A program made the translations under genes and the position numbers. From Rachicladosporium sp. CCFEE 5018 (lineage: Eukaryota; Ascomycota; Dothideomycetes; Cladosporiales; Cladosporiaceae), in assembly GCA_002077045.2 (NCBI GenBank), contig KZ111145.1, positions 1,684,236 through 1,738,872 on the forward strand: DNA of 54,637 bases, in the 5' to 3' direction. Below the pieces are notes generated by a model. It saw only the letters and a list, made by a program, of their open reading frames with translations. It was not told the origin of the DNA and searched no databases. This document shows, in pieces, positions 33,305 to 43,444 of the stretch (position 1 is its first letter; the number at the start of each line of letters is the position of its first letter).

Positions 33305-35074
33305 CGTGAAGATGTTGTGGTCCGGTGTGGGTGATTGAGAGACAGCCGGAAGGAAACAGGTACAGGGCGCAGAGGGATAGAAGTTTGGCGCTGACGAAGT
33401 GATAAACCTGGACTAGGAGAGGTGACCGGGGATCCACAGTAAGAAGGCTTCGCATCAACTACGTTATCTCGTGGCGTGCTTGAAATGAATGGAGATACCG
33501 CATCTGACGGAAGGGTATTGCGAGAAAGCCGAAGCGGACGTGAGCATCTAGTGGAGTACAAACCGGGCATGCATGCCAATCATATCTGTTACCTGTAGAT
33601 CGATACGTCTCTAGTGCCGCCAATGGCGTGGAGTCTACCTTGCAAGGTGGTGTATTTCGGGCAGAGGCCGATCTCAAATCATGCAAGGGAGGGAGATTGT
33701 GCCGCTGTCTTGCTCGGCTGCCTGCCGAACGCAGTCAGCTCACATTTCCTTGTTCTCTGCTTTCGATCAGACCGGGCGAGCTTTGCGCAACGTTGGTGCT
33801 ACGATGGAAGCCCATCATCTCACAAGCAGTTTCGATCAACAGGAAACACTGGCCGAGACACGCAGCAACGGTGCAACGGTGTTGACTTGGGTGGCGTATT
33901 CATCAGCCACAGTAATCCTATAAGCTTCGCATAGGATCTGAAACCCAGTAGGCTAGGCACGTTCATCGTTGTTGACCCGGTGAAGTCTCTCATCAGGCCC
34001 GCAGCCTCAGCCCTGGGACGCTATGCCACGAGGGGTTTGGTTGTGCTATGCTGGTGCATCGGTGCACCAGATACCTCCACTCTTGATCGGATGGGTGCAG
34101 GACAATTAGTCCTCCCATAGATACTGATGACATCGCTACCAGTTTGCCTCTTTCACCATTGGGACACGAGCGTGCCTAGTGCACCGAAGCCGGGTATACT
34201 GCCATCATGCAGTCTGGCCTTGGCCGTCACATGTTGTGGTAATTGCGCTCGCCTCATGGAGTCAGCGTGTCCGCACGCCAGCCGTGCGGGACAGGCCTTC
34301 GATGACGAGATATTATCTCCTCCGGGATACCAGCCGCTGCAGCTTGTGTGCGTTGGGGCTGAACTTTGGCTGGCAGTTTGGCACGCGAAAAGAATCGTAG
34401 TCATGTTCGAATGTACTCGAGCATGGCTCCCGAACGTTCGTGGACTATCCGTCGCAGTCATGAGCGTTGTCGTAGCGTCGAACCACCCCTCGGAGTCAAC
34501 TGCGAGGTTGCGATAGGGTAGTGGCGCCGCAATCGACGGGTACGGACAGGAGTCAGGTCACTCCACCTGTCAACAATCGAGATGCACCAACAGCAGCACG
34601 GCTCACGCTGAGGTACAGAAGTACATGCAGGAGGTTCTCTCCGTCGGGACTGTCCGCTGCCGTTACAGAATAAGGGATCATCGATGCCAGAAGTCGAGAC
34701 ATTCACCCCACCTCTATCGTGTTCCTGTGGCTGATACCCGTCCAACGCTCAGGCACACATAGAAATGCGTTGAACTTTGACAATGGAGAGCCGTCGAGTC
34801 TCGTGCAGGAACAACCTCATCGTCACCACAATGCATCGGGAGGGCCGGCTAGGATTAATTCCGACCTAGCTCTCGGTCTCTCGCGCGCCGACGCTATGCT
34901 CTGCAGCAAATGCTCGTCACCGTAGTTTGGATGACGGACTCCCGATGAGAGCTAGTAATGTAGGTCTCATGCATGAGCTCTCTCTGCTGTTGTCTAGACC
35001 ATATTTTCCTTTGAGCATCATTCACCTCACCATTGTAGAATATCTCTCCTAAACAACCAACAAACATCATCATC
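33305..35074. other. Divergent promoter region between P450 and FAD monooxygenase
   Basis: 1.77 kb with overlapping short frames in all phases and no domain resemblance. It contains a perfect inverted repeat at 34051-34070. Likely to hold control sites for both flanking enzymes. Confidence 0.5.
34051..34070. promoter_or_regulatory. Perfect inverted repeat, 8-bp arms, 4-bp spacer
   Basis: CTGGTGCA-TCGG-TGCACCAG. It lies about 745 bp from the P450 start and 1005 bp from the monooxygenase start. Dimeric transcription factors bind sites of this symmetry; no known factor is assigned. Confidence 0.45.
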
Positions 35075-36720
35075 ATGGCGAAAGAAGGTCAAGAGAGCAA
35101 GCCGCTTGGGTCATACCCCTCGTCTGGCATCAATGTCCTCATCGTGGGCACCGGGCTCGCGGGGCTCACCGCAGCGATCGAGTGCATTCGCAAGGGTCAC
35201 AGCGTGCAGGTCCTGGAGCGTGACACTGCAATCAACACAGCAGGTAAGCTATGCTCACAGCCAGCAAGTGGTCCGGCTATCGAGAACTAACAGCATCCAG
35301 GTGACATGTACTTCATGGGTCTTAGCGCAACGCACTTCTTCAAGCACTGGCCAGAGATGAAGGAGGAGTACGACTCCATCGGCCTCCACAACGCCTGGAT
35401 CGAGACCTACAAGCACAGCGGCGAGATCATGGTCAAGCCTCTCAAGGTCGCCGAGCGCTTGAAGGCCGCCGGTCTGGACCCCAACACCCCACCAGGCACC
35501 TTCCAAATGCGTCCTCTCATTTACAGAATGTTCGTGCGCCAAGTCGAGAGACTTGGTGTGAAGATCGACTTCAACTCCCGAGTGACTGACTACTTCGAGG
35601 ATGCTGAGAAGGGCACAGCTGGCGTCACTACTCAGGACGGCAAGCGCTACGAGGCGGATGTGGTGATTGCGGCTGATGGCGTGGGGTCCAAGTCACAGAA
35701 GCTTGTTGGTGGCGCTGTGAGGGCGAAGTCTTCGGGCAGAGCTATGTGGAGAGCTGCGTTCCCGATTGAGCATATGGACAAAGACCCGGCGGTCAAGGAG
35801 CACTACTCTATGGTGGGGCCAGATAAGGATGAGCCGATTGTGCGGACATACTTGGCACCTGGAGCGTATGCTCTGACGCTAACAAGGCCGGATACTATGA
35901 TCTGGATCTTGAACCACGATGTGCGTCTGAAAGAAGTATTTTCTCGTAATGAAGCAAAGCTGACACCAGCATCAGGCAAACGACACCTCGTCCGAATCAT
36001 GGGACAACTACATCAGCTCGGAGGAAGTACTCAAGGGCCTTGACGCCGTCCCCGGCGCAGACAAGTGGGACCCGAAGTTCAAGGACCTCGTTGCGATCAC
36101 CCCTCCCAACACCATCGTCAACTTCGAGCTACTATGGCGCGACCCGCAGCTCACATGGGCCTCGCCTGCACGACGAGTCGTCCAGATTGGTGACAGCGCG
36201 CACACTTTCTTGCCAGCATCTGGAAACGGTGCTACGCAAGCGATTGAGGACGCTATCACGCTTGCATCCTGCCTGCAGCTCGCGGGCAAGGACAACATTC
36301 CTGATGGCATTGAGGCACACACACGTTACCGGTGAGTCATCTCCCTCCATCTCCACGCTTCTTCACAACAGATTGCTGACATACCCTCACAGCTTCATCC
36401 GCAACTCCTGCGCCCAAAAGATGGGCTTCTCCAACGCCGAGCTCCTCCAAGACACCGACTGGTCCAAAGTGAAACTCAACCCGCGTCTCGCACAGCCCAA
36501 GCACCCCAAGTGGGTCTGGGCGCACGACCCAGAAGTCTACGCGTACGAGAACTGGGAGAAGAACATCGAGACGATGAAAGCGGGCGTGACGTTCGACGAG
36601 AGTGGAATCCCGCCGAACTTCCCCGAGGGCTACAAGTGGGAGCCGTGGACGATTGATTATATTATGGAGTGCAAGAAGAACCAGGTGCCTGTGGATTTGG
36701 GGCCGGGGAACTGGGATTAG
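35075..36720 (+). CDS. FAD-dependent monooxygenase (salicylate-hydroxylase-like)
   Basis: Group A flavoprotein that uses NAD(P)H and oxygen to hydroxylate an aromatic or polyketide-like substrate; substrate unknown. Four exons 35075-35243, 35301-35920, 35976-36331 and 36393-36720 (introns 57, 55, 61 nt); 490 aa. FAD motif VLIVGTGLAGLTAAIE (GxGxxG) at 21-36; FAD/NADPH DG motif VVIAADGVGSKS; GD motif VVQIGDSAHTFLPASGNG with ribityl-binding Asp; the C-terminal part has a Trp-rich acidic segment (KWVWAHDPEVYAYENW). There is no signal peptide or membrane segment. All introns keep frame and rejoin conserved blocks. It is divergent from the P450, which suggests shared regulation and consecutive oxidation of one compound; this is inference. 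Confidence 0.93.
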
Positions 36721-37043
36721 ATGCGTGCATGGTGGGCGAGATGGGAGGTACGGGTGAAGTTGGGGGTTAGATGCTGTGATGTGAAAATGCTATCATATAT
36801 ATGGGCTTAGTCATGAAAGTATGTTGCATAGCGTGCTCGAGCTCGCCTTGGGTTCCTCACGAGGTCGATCCCAGCCACGGAAACGCGACACGTATCCACT
36901 ATCAGAAAGTCACGCACGAGATCTCTGAATTTGGATGATCGCTGTTCCGACTCTCAATAGCGCCATGTGCTAGAGATGCCTCAAACGGTCATCACCACGA
37001 ATGCTCAAACAAATTCGCGCGCCTCGCGGAGATGAAGTATGCT
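36721..37043. other. Convergent intergenic, no gene seen
   Basis: 3' regions of the monooxygenase (plus) and the amidase gene (minus). Confidence 0.6.
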
Positions 37044-38869
37044 TCATACCCGACTGTTCAACAATAGCTTGGGCAACGGTCTCGGCTCGAAAGCCTGTTC
37101 GCACCCTTCCATGAATCTCAACAATGTCTCCTCTCCTCCAGCTTTCGCAACGAAGCACAGCCCGAACGGTCGCTCGTTCTTCTCACTATAGTGTATGGTG
37201 TCCAATGGTGCAGTGGCAATCGGGTACCCTATTGCATTTCGTCAGTCTCGCTCCAACAATTACGCAGCCTGACCGTGAGGAAGCCCTGGCGGACTCACCT
37301 GCGCCAGCAGCATAAGTGCACAACGGACTATCGCCCAAGGCGACCAAGACATCGACGCACTGAAAGATCGGATCCAGCGCGTCTTTGGCGCGTTTTCTAA
37401 ACTCGCGTGCCATGGCCTCAGCCTGAGCTGGTGTCGTATTGTTCTCAAGCAGCTCTACAAGCTCGTGCTGCGATGGATGGCCTAGAGGATTGCACAGTCA
37501 GCGATGTGATTTCAGATACTCTGCAAAGGCGAGGAGTTGTACTCGGTGGCAGAGCAACGTCACCATGCGCTTCGTTCCACGCTATCATGTCCTCCAGCGA
37601 GCGGATCTCAGAGGTCTTGAAAGATGAGAGGAAGACCGGCATGCGAGTTGTTCTGAGGTGGTGCACTGAGAACACTGTCAGTGACCAATGCTTTCCGCCA
37701 AGCGACCGTGCAAGTCTGAGACTCACTGCAAGTCTCTTGGAAGAGGCTCTTCTGTTCGCCGACGTTCCCATCACCATCATTCTCACTCGTCTCGGTCTCT
37801 TCTTTCACCACGGGTGGCTGAGATACAGGCTCCTTGTGCTCGCCTGACACCGGAAAATCGGCTTCGCTGAATTTGAAAGCATCCCAAGGTAGCTGCAAGT
37901 CGATGTCTTTGGCCTCAGCGCCACGCTGCTTCATCTTCGCGACGGCAGCCCAGAAGACCTTCTCCATCACTTGCTTGGTCTCGCCGGGATACACAGTGAC
38001 CGTCTCCGGAAGGTTCCAAATCGCAGGACTCAGCAGCCCGACCCTCAATCCTTCGAACCCTCCTTCGAGGTTCCAAGGCTCCTTTCTACCCATGAGGAGA
38101 CCCGCTAAGAGCGCTACATCCTCCGCTCCCTTACCCATAGGCCCTACACAGTCTAACCCCTCCCAGTACCCAAAGTCACAGGCTCCACCGACGGTCCCCA
38201 CCCCACACTTGAAAGCATACACCCCAGCCCTTTCGAAGGTGTGACTACACTGCCTACGACCTCCGTGCCTAGTGCCAGTGGCGCAAACCCAGCAGCGACG
38301 CTCACTGCACTGCCACTACTAGACCCGCCGGCCGAGGAGTTGCCGAGCATGACTTCATTCTTCTCAAGTCCACCGAAGACATAAGGGTTCTGAGTCTGGC
38401 CGCCCATCGGTAACCAGCCGGGCGTTAGCGGGCGCTGTTTCAGGCCACACAGCTCGGTCATGTTAGCTTTCCCTAGGATGATCAGACCGGCGTCCACCAG
38501 AGTTTGGACCAAGGGTGAGTTGGACTCAGAGGTCGCGGTCGCGAGAGCAGCGGATCCGCATGTTGTTGGTAGGCCGAGATTGGTGGTTGAGGTGAGAAAG
38601 GTGTCTTTCAGGATTATTGGCGTGCCGTGGAGAGAAGAGCGGAGGTGGCCTGAGGCGCGTTCGGAGTCGAGACAGGAGGCTGTTTCGAGAAGAAGGGCTT
38701 CGGGAGCGATGGAGATCAGCGCGTTCAGGTGGACACCAGTGTGATTGTGGGCGGCGATTTGGGCGAGGTAGGCTTTGACTAGGGAGACTGAAGTCGTGCG
38801 GCCAGTAGAGAGGAGGTGCTGGATCTCGTTTGCTGTTGTAGTGAGCAGATTAAGCTTATGATCCGCCAT
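37044..38869 (-). pseudogene. Amidase-signature hydrolase with an internal frameshift
   Basis: Amidase family (Ser-cisSer-Lys hydrolases that cleave amides). ATG at 38869. Family features: catalytic Lys in IILKDTF; SSAGGSSSGSAVSVAAGFA with the cis-Ser; nucleophile region LGTEVVGSVVTP. Directly after TPSK the frame breaks: AAA, then only two bases (GG), then GCT GGG GTG TAT in the next frame, which resumes as AGVYAFKCGVGTVGG. One base is missing near 38228-38233, and no GT-AG intron can explain it. Downstream introns are otherwise good: 37726-37675, 37542-37482 and 37298-37229; the last exon ends at 37044. An acidic insert (about 35 residues) after DFPV is unusual. Either a recent pseudogene or a one-base sequence error in a live gene. 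Confidence 0.8.
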
Positions 38870-39743
38870 ATCGGACCGCACTTGTGTTGCGACCTCACGA
38901 GGCCTTTTGCTCTGTTCACACACAGAAAACTCTACCTTGACGATGCGTAGGACAGCCGAACGCTGGATCTCCAATGGTCTAATATGGGCTCTCGAGCTAA
39001 CGACGCTGCCTCAAGGCTTCTACATTACGCGTGTTCGAGCAGCGGGACCTGCCAAAGAAGGAAGCAAGCGTGAAGCGTAGCAAACAAGAGACTAATGCAT
39101 ACCTCATTATGATACTAGAACTTTGACGACACGCCCTCACCAGTGGCTGGACGCGTGATGCCTATACATCTCAAGCGTTTGCAAACGTTCGAGAGGCACT
39201 GTGTATGCCATCTCGACGCGTGCGAGTTGCACTGACGCGACAAAGACCGTCATCGTAGCTCGTAGCAATAGGCTCCGAATATGGTGTGCCTCGTATGAGT
39301 CCGCTGGGTCGCATACAGCACCTCAGATGAATGCCGTCCTTCACACTTGAAGGCGAGAGATGGCAAAAAGGCAGTAGCTCATAAGTAGTTGCCTTGATGA
39401 AGGACAGCGCTCTTTGCCGGCCTGCTCTGGACTTCGGCAGCAGGAATGATCCGGTTCCGGCGACATCACATGCCACTCGATTCGAAGTCCAAGCTTCCAC
39501 CTCGCATACAATGTCAGAGCTCTAAGCCTCATGGCCAAGCGACAGAGGTACTCCGCTCGAATGGCGAAGGCATCTGCTTTCGTTCACGGACACAGACAAT
39601 ACTGCAGAGCCACGTGCTGGCAGCTCCACCGTCGCTTTGTATATATTTCTTAAGATTGTAGTCTGCGCTTGCATTGTTCAGACAGCTTAACAAAGAGAGG
39701 GAACACTACCACTACCTAATACAGCCACTACATAGGCCGGGCG
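38870..39743. other. Divergent intergenic region
   Basis: Shared upstream region of the amidase (minus) and GGPP synthase (plus). An E-box and TATA-like element lie at 39611-39648. No gene seen. Confidence 0.55.
39611..39648 (+). promoter_or_regulatory. E-box and TATA-like element before GGPP synthase
   Basis: CACGTG at 39611-39616 and TATATATTT at 39640-39648, about 100 bp before the ATG at 39744. The spacing suits a core promoter. The E-box could bind a bHLH factor; this was not tested. Confidence 0.4.
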
Positions 39744-41048
39744 ATGGCAGCCACAGCAGAGTTGCCTGCATCACCTGAGAGGAAGGTAGCGAGACCTATC
39801 TCGATCGACCCAGCGTCAATACCTACACGTACCTCCTCCTCAAGGGCTTTTACCAACGGCGAGAGTCCGAAGAGCCCAACAAGCCCACGGAAACGAAGCA
39901 GTCATGTGACCTTGCCTACTGACCCACAGCAACGACCTGAAGTGAACGAGACGGACTGGATCGCGCCGATAAAGACTCCACGAGCATCACAATCCACGCA
40001 ACAGCACAAGTCCCACCGCAAAAGCATGTCTCAATCGCACTCCCTCCCCGACTCCACCCAAGCGATAGGCCAAGACCTGATTCACGGCGATGGCTCTAGC
40101 TGGAGCACAGAGAAGGAGAACATCGTCAAGGGTCCCTTCGACTACCTTGAATCCCACCCGGGCAAAGACGTTCGCACGCAGCTTATCAACGCCTTCAACC
40201 TCTGGCTACAAGTCCCCCAGCACGATCTCGCAATCATCAACAGTGTCGTGGGCATGTTACACTCCGCCTCACTCCTCATAGACGACGTAGAAGACAACTC
40301 GAACCTCCGCCGCGGCGTCCCCGTCGCGCACCAGATCTTCGGCGTAGCCCAGACGATTAACTCCGCAAACTACGTCTACTTTCGCGCCCTTCAAGAGCTT
40401 CTTCTTCTCAACAACCCCGAAGCAATCCAAATCTACACTACAGAACTTCTAAACCTCCACCGCGGCCAAGGCATGGACCTCTTCTGGCGGGACACCCTCA
40501 CCTGCCCTTCCGAAGACGACTACCTCGAAATGGTCGGCAACAAAACCGGCGGCCTCTTCCGCCTCGCCATAAAACTCATGTGCGCCTGCTCCCCAGCCCA
40601 AAACAACCCATCCACCTCCGCAGACTACACACCGCTAGTAAACACCATCGGCCTGCTCTTCCAAATCCTCGACGACTACCGCAACCTCTCCTCAGCGCAA
40701 TACACAGCAAACAAAGGCCTCTGCGAAGACCTAACAGAAGGTAAATTCTCCTTTCCGATCTTACACGCGATCCGCGCGGCGCCGCAGAATCTGGTGCTCA
40801 TCAATATTCTGAAGCAGAAGCCGACGGACGAGGATGTCAAGAGATATGCGGTCGCGTATATGGAGTCTGTCGGCTCGTTCGCTTACACACGGCGCGTGCT
40901 GCGGGGTTTGCAGAAGAAGGCTGCGGGGCTTGTTGAGGCTGTGGATAATGGGAGGGGCCTCGGCAGGGGAGTGAGCGGTATACTGGAGGCTCTCAAAGTG
41001 GATGAGAGGGAAGGGAAGGGCAAGGGAAAAGAAAGCGCTCTGGCTTAG
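39744..41048 (+). CDS. ggs1: Geranylgeranyl-diphosphate synthase
   Basis: Trans-prenyl transferase that condenses farnesyl diphosphate with isopentenyl diphosphate to make GGPP for protein prenylation, carotenoids or diterpenes. Single exon, 434 aa. First Asp-rich motif DDVED at 180-184 with LLRR-type RR following (NLRRG), GQGMDLFWRD, then the second Asp-rich motif DDYRN at 310-314 and GKFSFP. Residues 1-125 are a disordered Ser/Pro/Thr extension; the catalytic core starts near GPFDYLESHPGKDVRTQL. The general sequence and the long N-terminus resemble the constitutive fungal enzyme rather than a cluster paralogue, so primary metabolism is the likelier role. The C-terminus is Lys/Gly-rich. Confidence 0.95.
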   Translation: MAATAELPASPERKVARPISIDPASIPTRTSSSRAFTNGESPKSPTSPRKRSSHVTLPTDPQQRPEVNETDWIAPIKTPRASQSTQQHKSHRKSMSQSHSLPDSTQAIGQDLIHGDGSSWSTEKENIVKGPFDYLESHPGKDVRTQLINAFNLWLQVPQHDLAIINSVVGMLHSASLLIDDVEDNSNLRRGVPVAHQIFGVAQTINSANYVYFRALQELLLLNNPEAIQIYTTELLNLHRGQGMDLFWRDTLTCPSEDDYLEMVGNKTGGLFRLAIKLMCACSPAQNNPSTSADYTPLVNTIGLLFQILDDYRNLSSAQYTANKGLCEDLTEGKFSFPILHAIRAAPQNLVLINILKQKPTDEDVKRYAVAYMESVGSFAYTRRVLRGLQKKAAGLVEAVDNGRGLGRGVSGILEALKVDEREGKGKGKESALA

Positions 41049-41274
41049 AAGGAAGAGGCGTTGGTTCGTTAGAGGGATATGGGGATTTGGAGGCGTTGGC
41101 ATGAGCGGGACGTTGGCTATGGCGTGGCTGGTAGGATTGGACTGCACGGAAGGATACCCAGGCGGGCGTGATTATTGTAACAGCAAAATCGGGGTCAGAA
41201 AGGAGAATGATCTAAGACCAGCGGATTTGAAGACCCTCAGATCCGAATAACTAATCCTCATAAGATCTTCCTTT

Positions 41275-42025
41275 CTACGCCTCAGTATCCCCTCCCAACG
41301 CACTCGCGTACCCGCTTCCTCCTTCAGTGTTGCCTCCACTGACTCTGCCTTCCTTGCCACCTTGCTGCCCAGATGAGATGCTAGGCACGTTATCCTCTTG
41401 AATCTTCCTCACAGCCTCCCTGCCTGGGTCATTCTCCGTCCCGATCTCATTGTTGAAACTCGCGTTAGGGGCGTCGGAGGGGAAGTCGTCTGAGGCACTT
41501 CCAGAGCCGCGTTGAGCGGAGCCGGAGCCTGAGCCGGTGCCGTAAGTGGACGAAGAGGTATCGTCGTTCGAGGACGCCCCGCGATCGGACGACTCGTCGC
41601 CATAGGATGTGGCGTACCCGCCTCCAGCGCCTATGCTCCTCTCACCAGCTTGCTCACTCCTGCTCGGCAGGCCGGATCCAGAGCTCAGACCGTTGCCCGA
41701 GCTGCCTCTGGTGTTGTACTCTCCAGACTCGTTACCATCATCTCGCTGAGCTCTGGAGGGCGCACTGCTGAGCTCGCTTGCTCCAGAAGTATCGGTCGTG
41801 TTCGTCGTAGTGCCTTTCGCGGACGCAGGGTTGATGCCTCGTGCGTCGCTATCGGCTGCAAAGTCGCCGCCTGACTCGATAGACTCGGCGGCTAGAGAGT
41901 CGGAGAGGACTGTGCCGGGATTCTCGGATTTGTAGTCGCCTTGCGAGGCGTTGGGCTAGGAAAGGTCAGATGCGAGGAAGGGGGCAGATGAATAGGAAGG
42001 GTATTACATTGGAAGCTGTCGACAT
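41275..42025 (-). CDS. Ser/Gly/Asp-rich low-complexity hypothetical protein
   Basis: Exon 1 is only 18 nt (42025-42008, MSTASN), intron 42007-41956 (52 nt, GTAATA...TAG), exon 2 41955-41275; 232 aa. The product is rich in Ser, Gly, Asp, Glu and Asn, with tracts such as GTGSGSGSAQRGSGSASDD. A more ordered-looking block sits near residues 170-185 (FPSDAPNASFNNEIGTEND). The composition predicts disorder throughout. No signal peptide, no Cys and no recognised domain. I know of similarly composed small proteins across filamentous ascomycetes but assign no function. The open frame over 680 nt with strongly biased composition supports coding. It converges on the GGPP synthase (226 nt between stops). 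Confidence 0.72.
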
Positions 42026-42473
42026 TTCGAGTGGTTGTCTGGTCAAGTATTTGGAGTCTTTCTGGCAAATAGGAGTGTAGAGACAGGTAGACTGTGAAGA
42101 GAAAGGGTCGAAAGATACCTACCTTTGCTCTCCCACTACGGATGCTGGCTCATATGTATGCGTGGTCGCGTGCACTCGTCACATGGTGCTATGCTCTGAC
42201 GTGACGACGACAATGCACTATGAGGAAGTGATGCAATCCTCAGCTTTGGTGGGGGTGAAGTGAGAACCCCTCCGGCCTGCGGTGAATGTATTTCGCCGAG
42301 CGATAACCCCCTTGTGTTTGCGTACTGTCCAGACCATGCACAGGCTCCTTTTGCGTCTCAAGCGTACGCCATGAACGGCATATACGCTTTTCGCTGACCA
42401 TACGGTTGTCTAAAGCTATGGCTGTCGCTGAGCCGGCGTTCGAGCCTCTCGAGAGGCTCAAGCTGCGCCTGTC
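42026..42473. other. Divergent intergenic region with uORF
   Basis: Upstream of the Ser/Gly-rich gene (minus) and the phosphoesterase (plus). The last 56 nt hold a 19-codon uORF (42418-42477) and an 18-bp perfect palindrome. No other gene seen. Confidence 0.6.
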
Positions 42474-42477
42474 ATGA
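42418..42477 (+). other. uORF overlapping the phosphoesterase start (ATGA overlap)
   Basis: ATG at 42418, 19 codons, TGA at 42475-42477, which shares bases with the main ATG at 42474. The peptide is MAVAEPAFEPLERLKLRLS. Such overlaps allow termination-reinitiation or, more often, lower initiation at the main start. Alternatively it is a remnant of, or alternative to, the true N-terminus. Confidence 0.5.
42442..42459. repeat. 18-bp perfect palindrome upstream of phosphoesterase ATG
   Basis: GAGCCTCTC-GAGAGGCTC, no spacer, ending 14 bp before the ATG at 42474 and lying inside the uORF. As DNA it is a symmetric dimer site with a central XhoI sequence. As RNA it could pair between molecules, but makes a poor hairpin without a loop. 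Confidence 0.8.
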
Positions 42478-43400
42478 CTACGAAACTAGCTGCTTTGCAC
42501 CGCGTCCAGCTGCCTCGACATAGGCTGCGCAAGACAGCGAGATGGCTATTGAGCTTTCGCGCCAACGGTTTGTGCAGCGCTGGCACGCCAAAGGCATCTC
42601 AAGACTTCCAGCCCGTCACAGTCGTCTGCATCTCGGACACGCACAATCTGCAGCCCACGCTGCCGCCAGGTGACCTCCTGATCCACGCAGGAGATCTGAC
42701 CGAATGGGGTACCTTCGATGAGATCCAGGCTCAGCTCTCCTGGCTCTCGTCGTTGCCCCATGAGCATAAGATCGTGATAGTAGGCAACCACGATCTGCTC
42801 CTCGACGAAGACTTCGTGGCCAAGCACCCCGAGCATCGAGATCCAATGGGCCGGACCAGAGATGATCTTGAGTTCGGCTCTGTGACTTATCTCCAAGACG
42901 AGAGTATCACTTTAACCTTCGCCAAAAGCAAGAGGATACTGAATGTGTATGGCTCGCCGTGGACGCCGCGATATGGCACCTCAGCCTTCCAGTACCCGCG
43001 AGAGATGGACGTCTGGAGCCATCGCGTGCCCTCATCAACCAATATCCTCGTAACGCATGGTCCGCCAGCAGGCTTCAACGATATCAATGCGTCAGCTGGC
43101 TGTGCCTTTCTTCGTGAGGAGGTCGCCAGAGTAAAGCCCAACTTGATGATATTCGGACATATTCATGTAGCTCGAGGCGAGCAGACGGTGACGTTCGATG
43201 CGGCGCAGCTACTGTACGATGATATCGTGGAAGATACTCGAGGGTGGGAGGCTATGCCATTGCTTGCTCTGGCAGTGCTATGGTCTTACGTGCGGCTGCT
43301 CCACGGCCTCAAAGTCCAGAGTACTCGCATGATGAATGCAGCAGTTGTCGACGGAATGAAGAAAGACGTCGCGCTGGATGCTTTTGTCGTTGAGGTGTGA
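42474..43400 (+). CDS. Calcineurin-like metallophosphoesterase
   Basis: Binuclear-metal phosphoesterase of the MPPED/Ser-Thr phosphatase superfamily; substrate unknown. Single exon, 308 aa. Metal-ligand motifs in order: CISDTHN (D-x-H), IHAGDLTEWG (GD), VIVGNHDLLLDED (GNHD), LVTHGPPAGF (His), FGHIHVARG (GH-x-H). The first 45 residues are basic with no known motif, perhaps a targeting segment. The C-terminus (after DTRGWEAM) is hydrophobic and could be a membrane-associated helix (LLALAVLWSYVRLLHGL). Start at 42474 is the first ATG in frame; the upstream ATG belongs to the uORF. It converges on FYV10, with 44 nt between stops. Confidence 0.92.
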   Translation: MTTKLAALHRVQLPRHRLRKTARWLLSFRANGLCSAGTPKASQDFQPVTVVCISDTHNLQPTLPPGDLLIHAGDLTEWGTFDEIQAQLSWLSSLPHEHKIVIVGNHDLLLDEDFVAKHPEHRDPMGRTRDDLEFGSVTYLQDESITLTFAKSKRILNVYGSPWTPRYGTSAFQYPREMDVWSHRVPSSTNILVTHGPPAGFNDINASAGCAFLREEVARVKPNLMIFGHIHVARGEQTVTFDAAQLLYDDIVEDTRGWEAMPLLALAVLWSYVRLLHGLKVQSTRMMNAAVVDGMKKDVALDAFVVEV

Positions 43401-43444
43401 TCTTTTCCCCTGGTTTCCGCATGGTAGACTATGGCCAGCTCCAC

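Noticed and set aside
33614..33934. Overlapping plus-strand frames upstream of the P450
   Set aside because: Three phases are open at once over the same stretch; no family likeness, so the openness is compositional.
39744..41048. Diterpene biosynthetic cluster based on GGPP synthase next to P450 and FAD monooxygenase
   Set aside because: No cyclase or prenyltransferase is present, and the synthase resembles the constitutive enzyme. The proximity alone is not enough.
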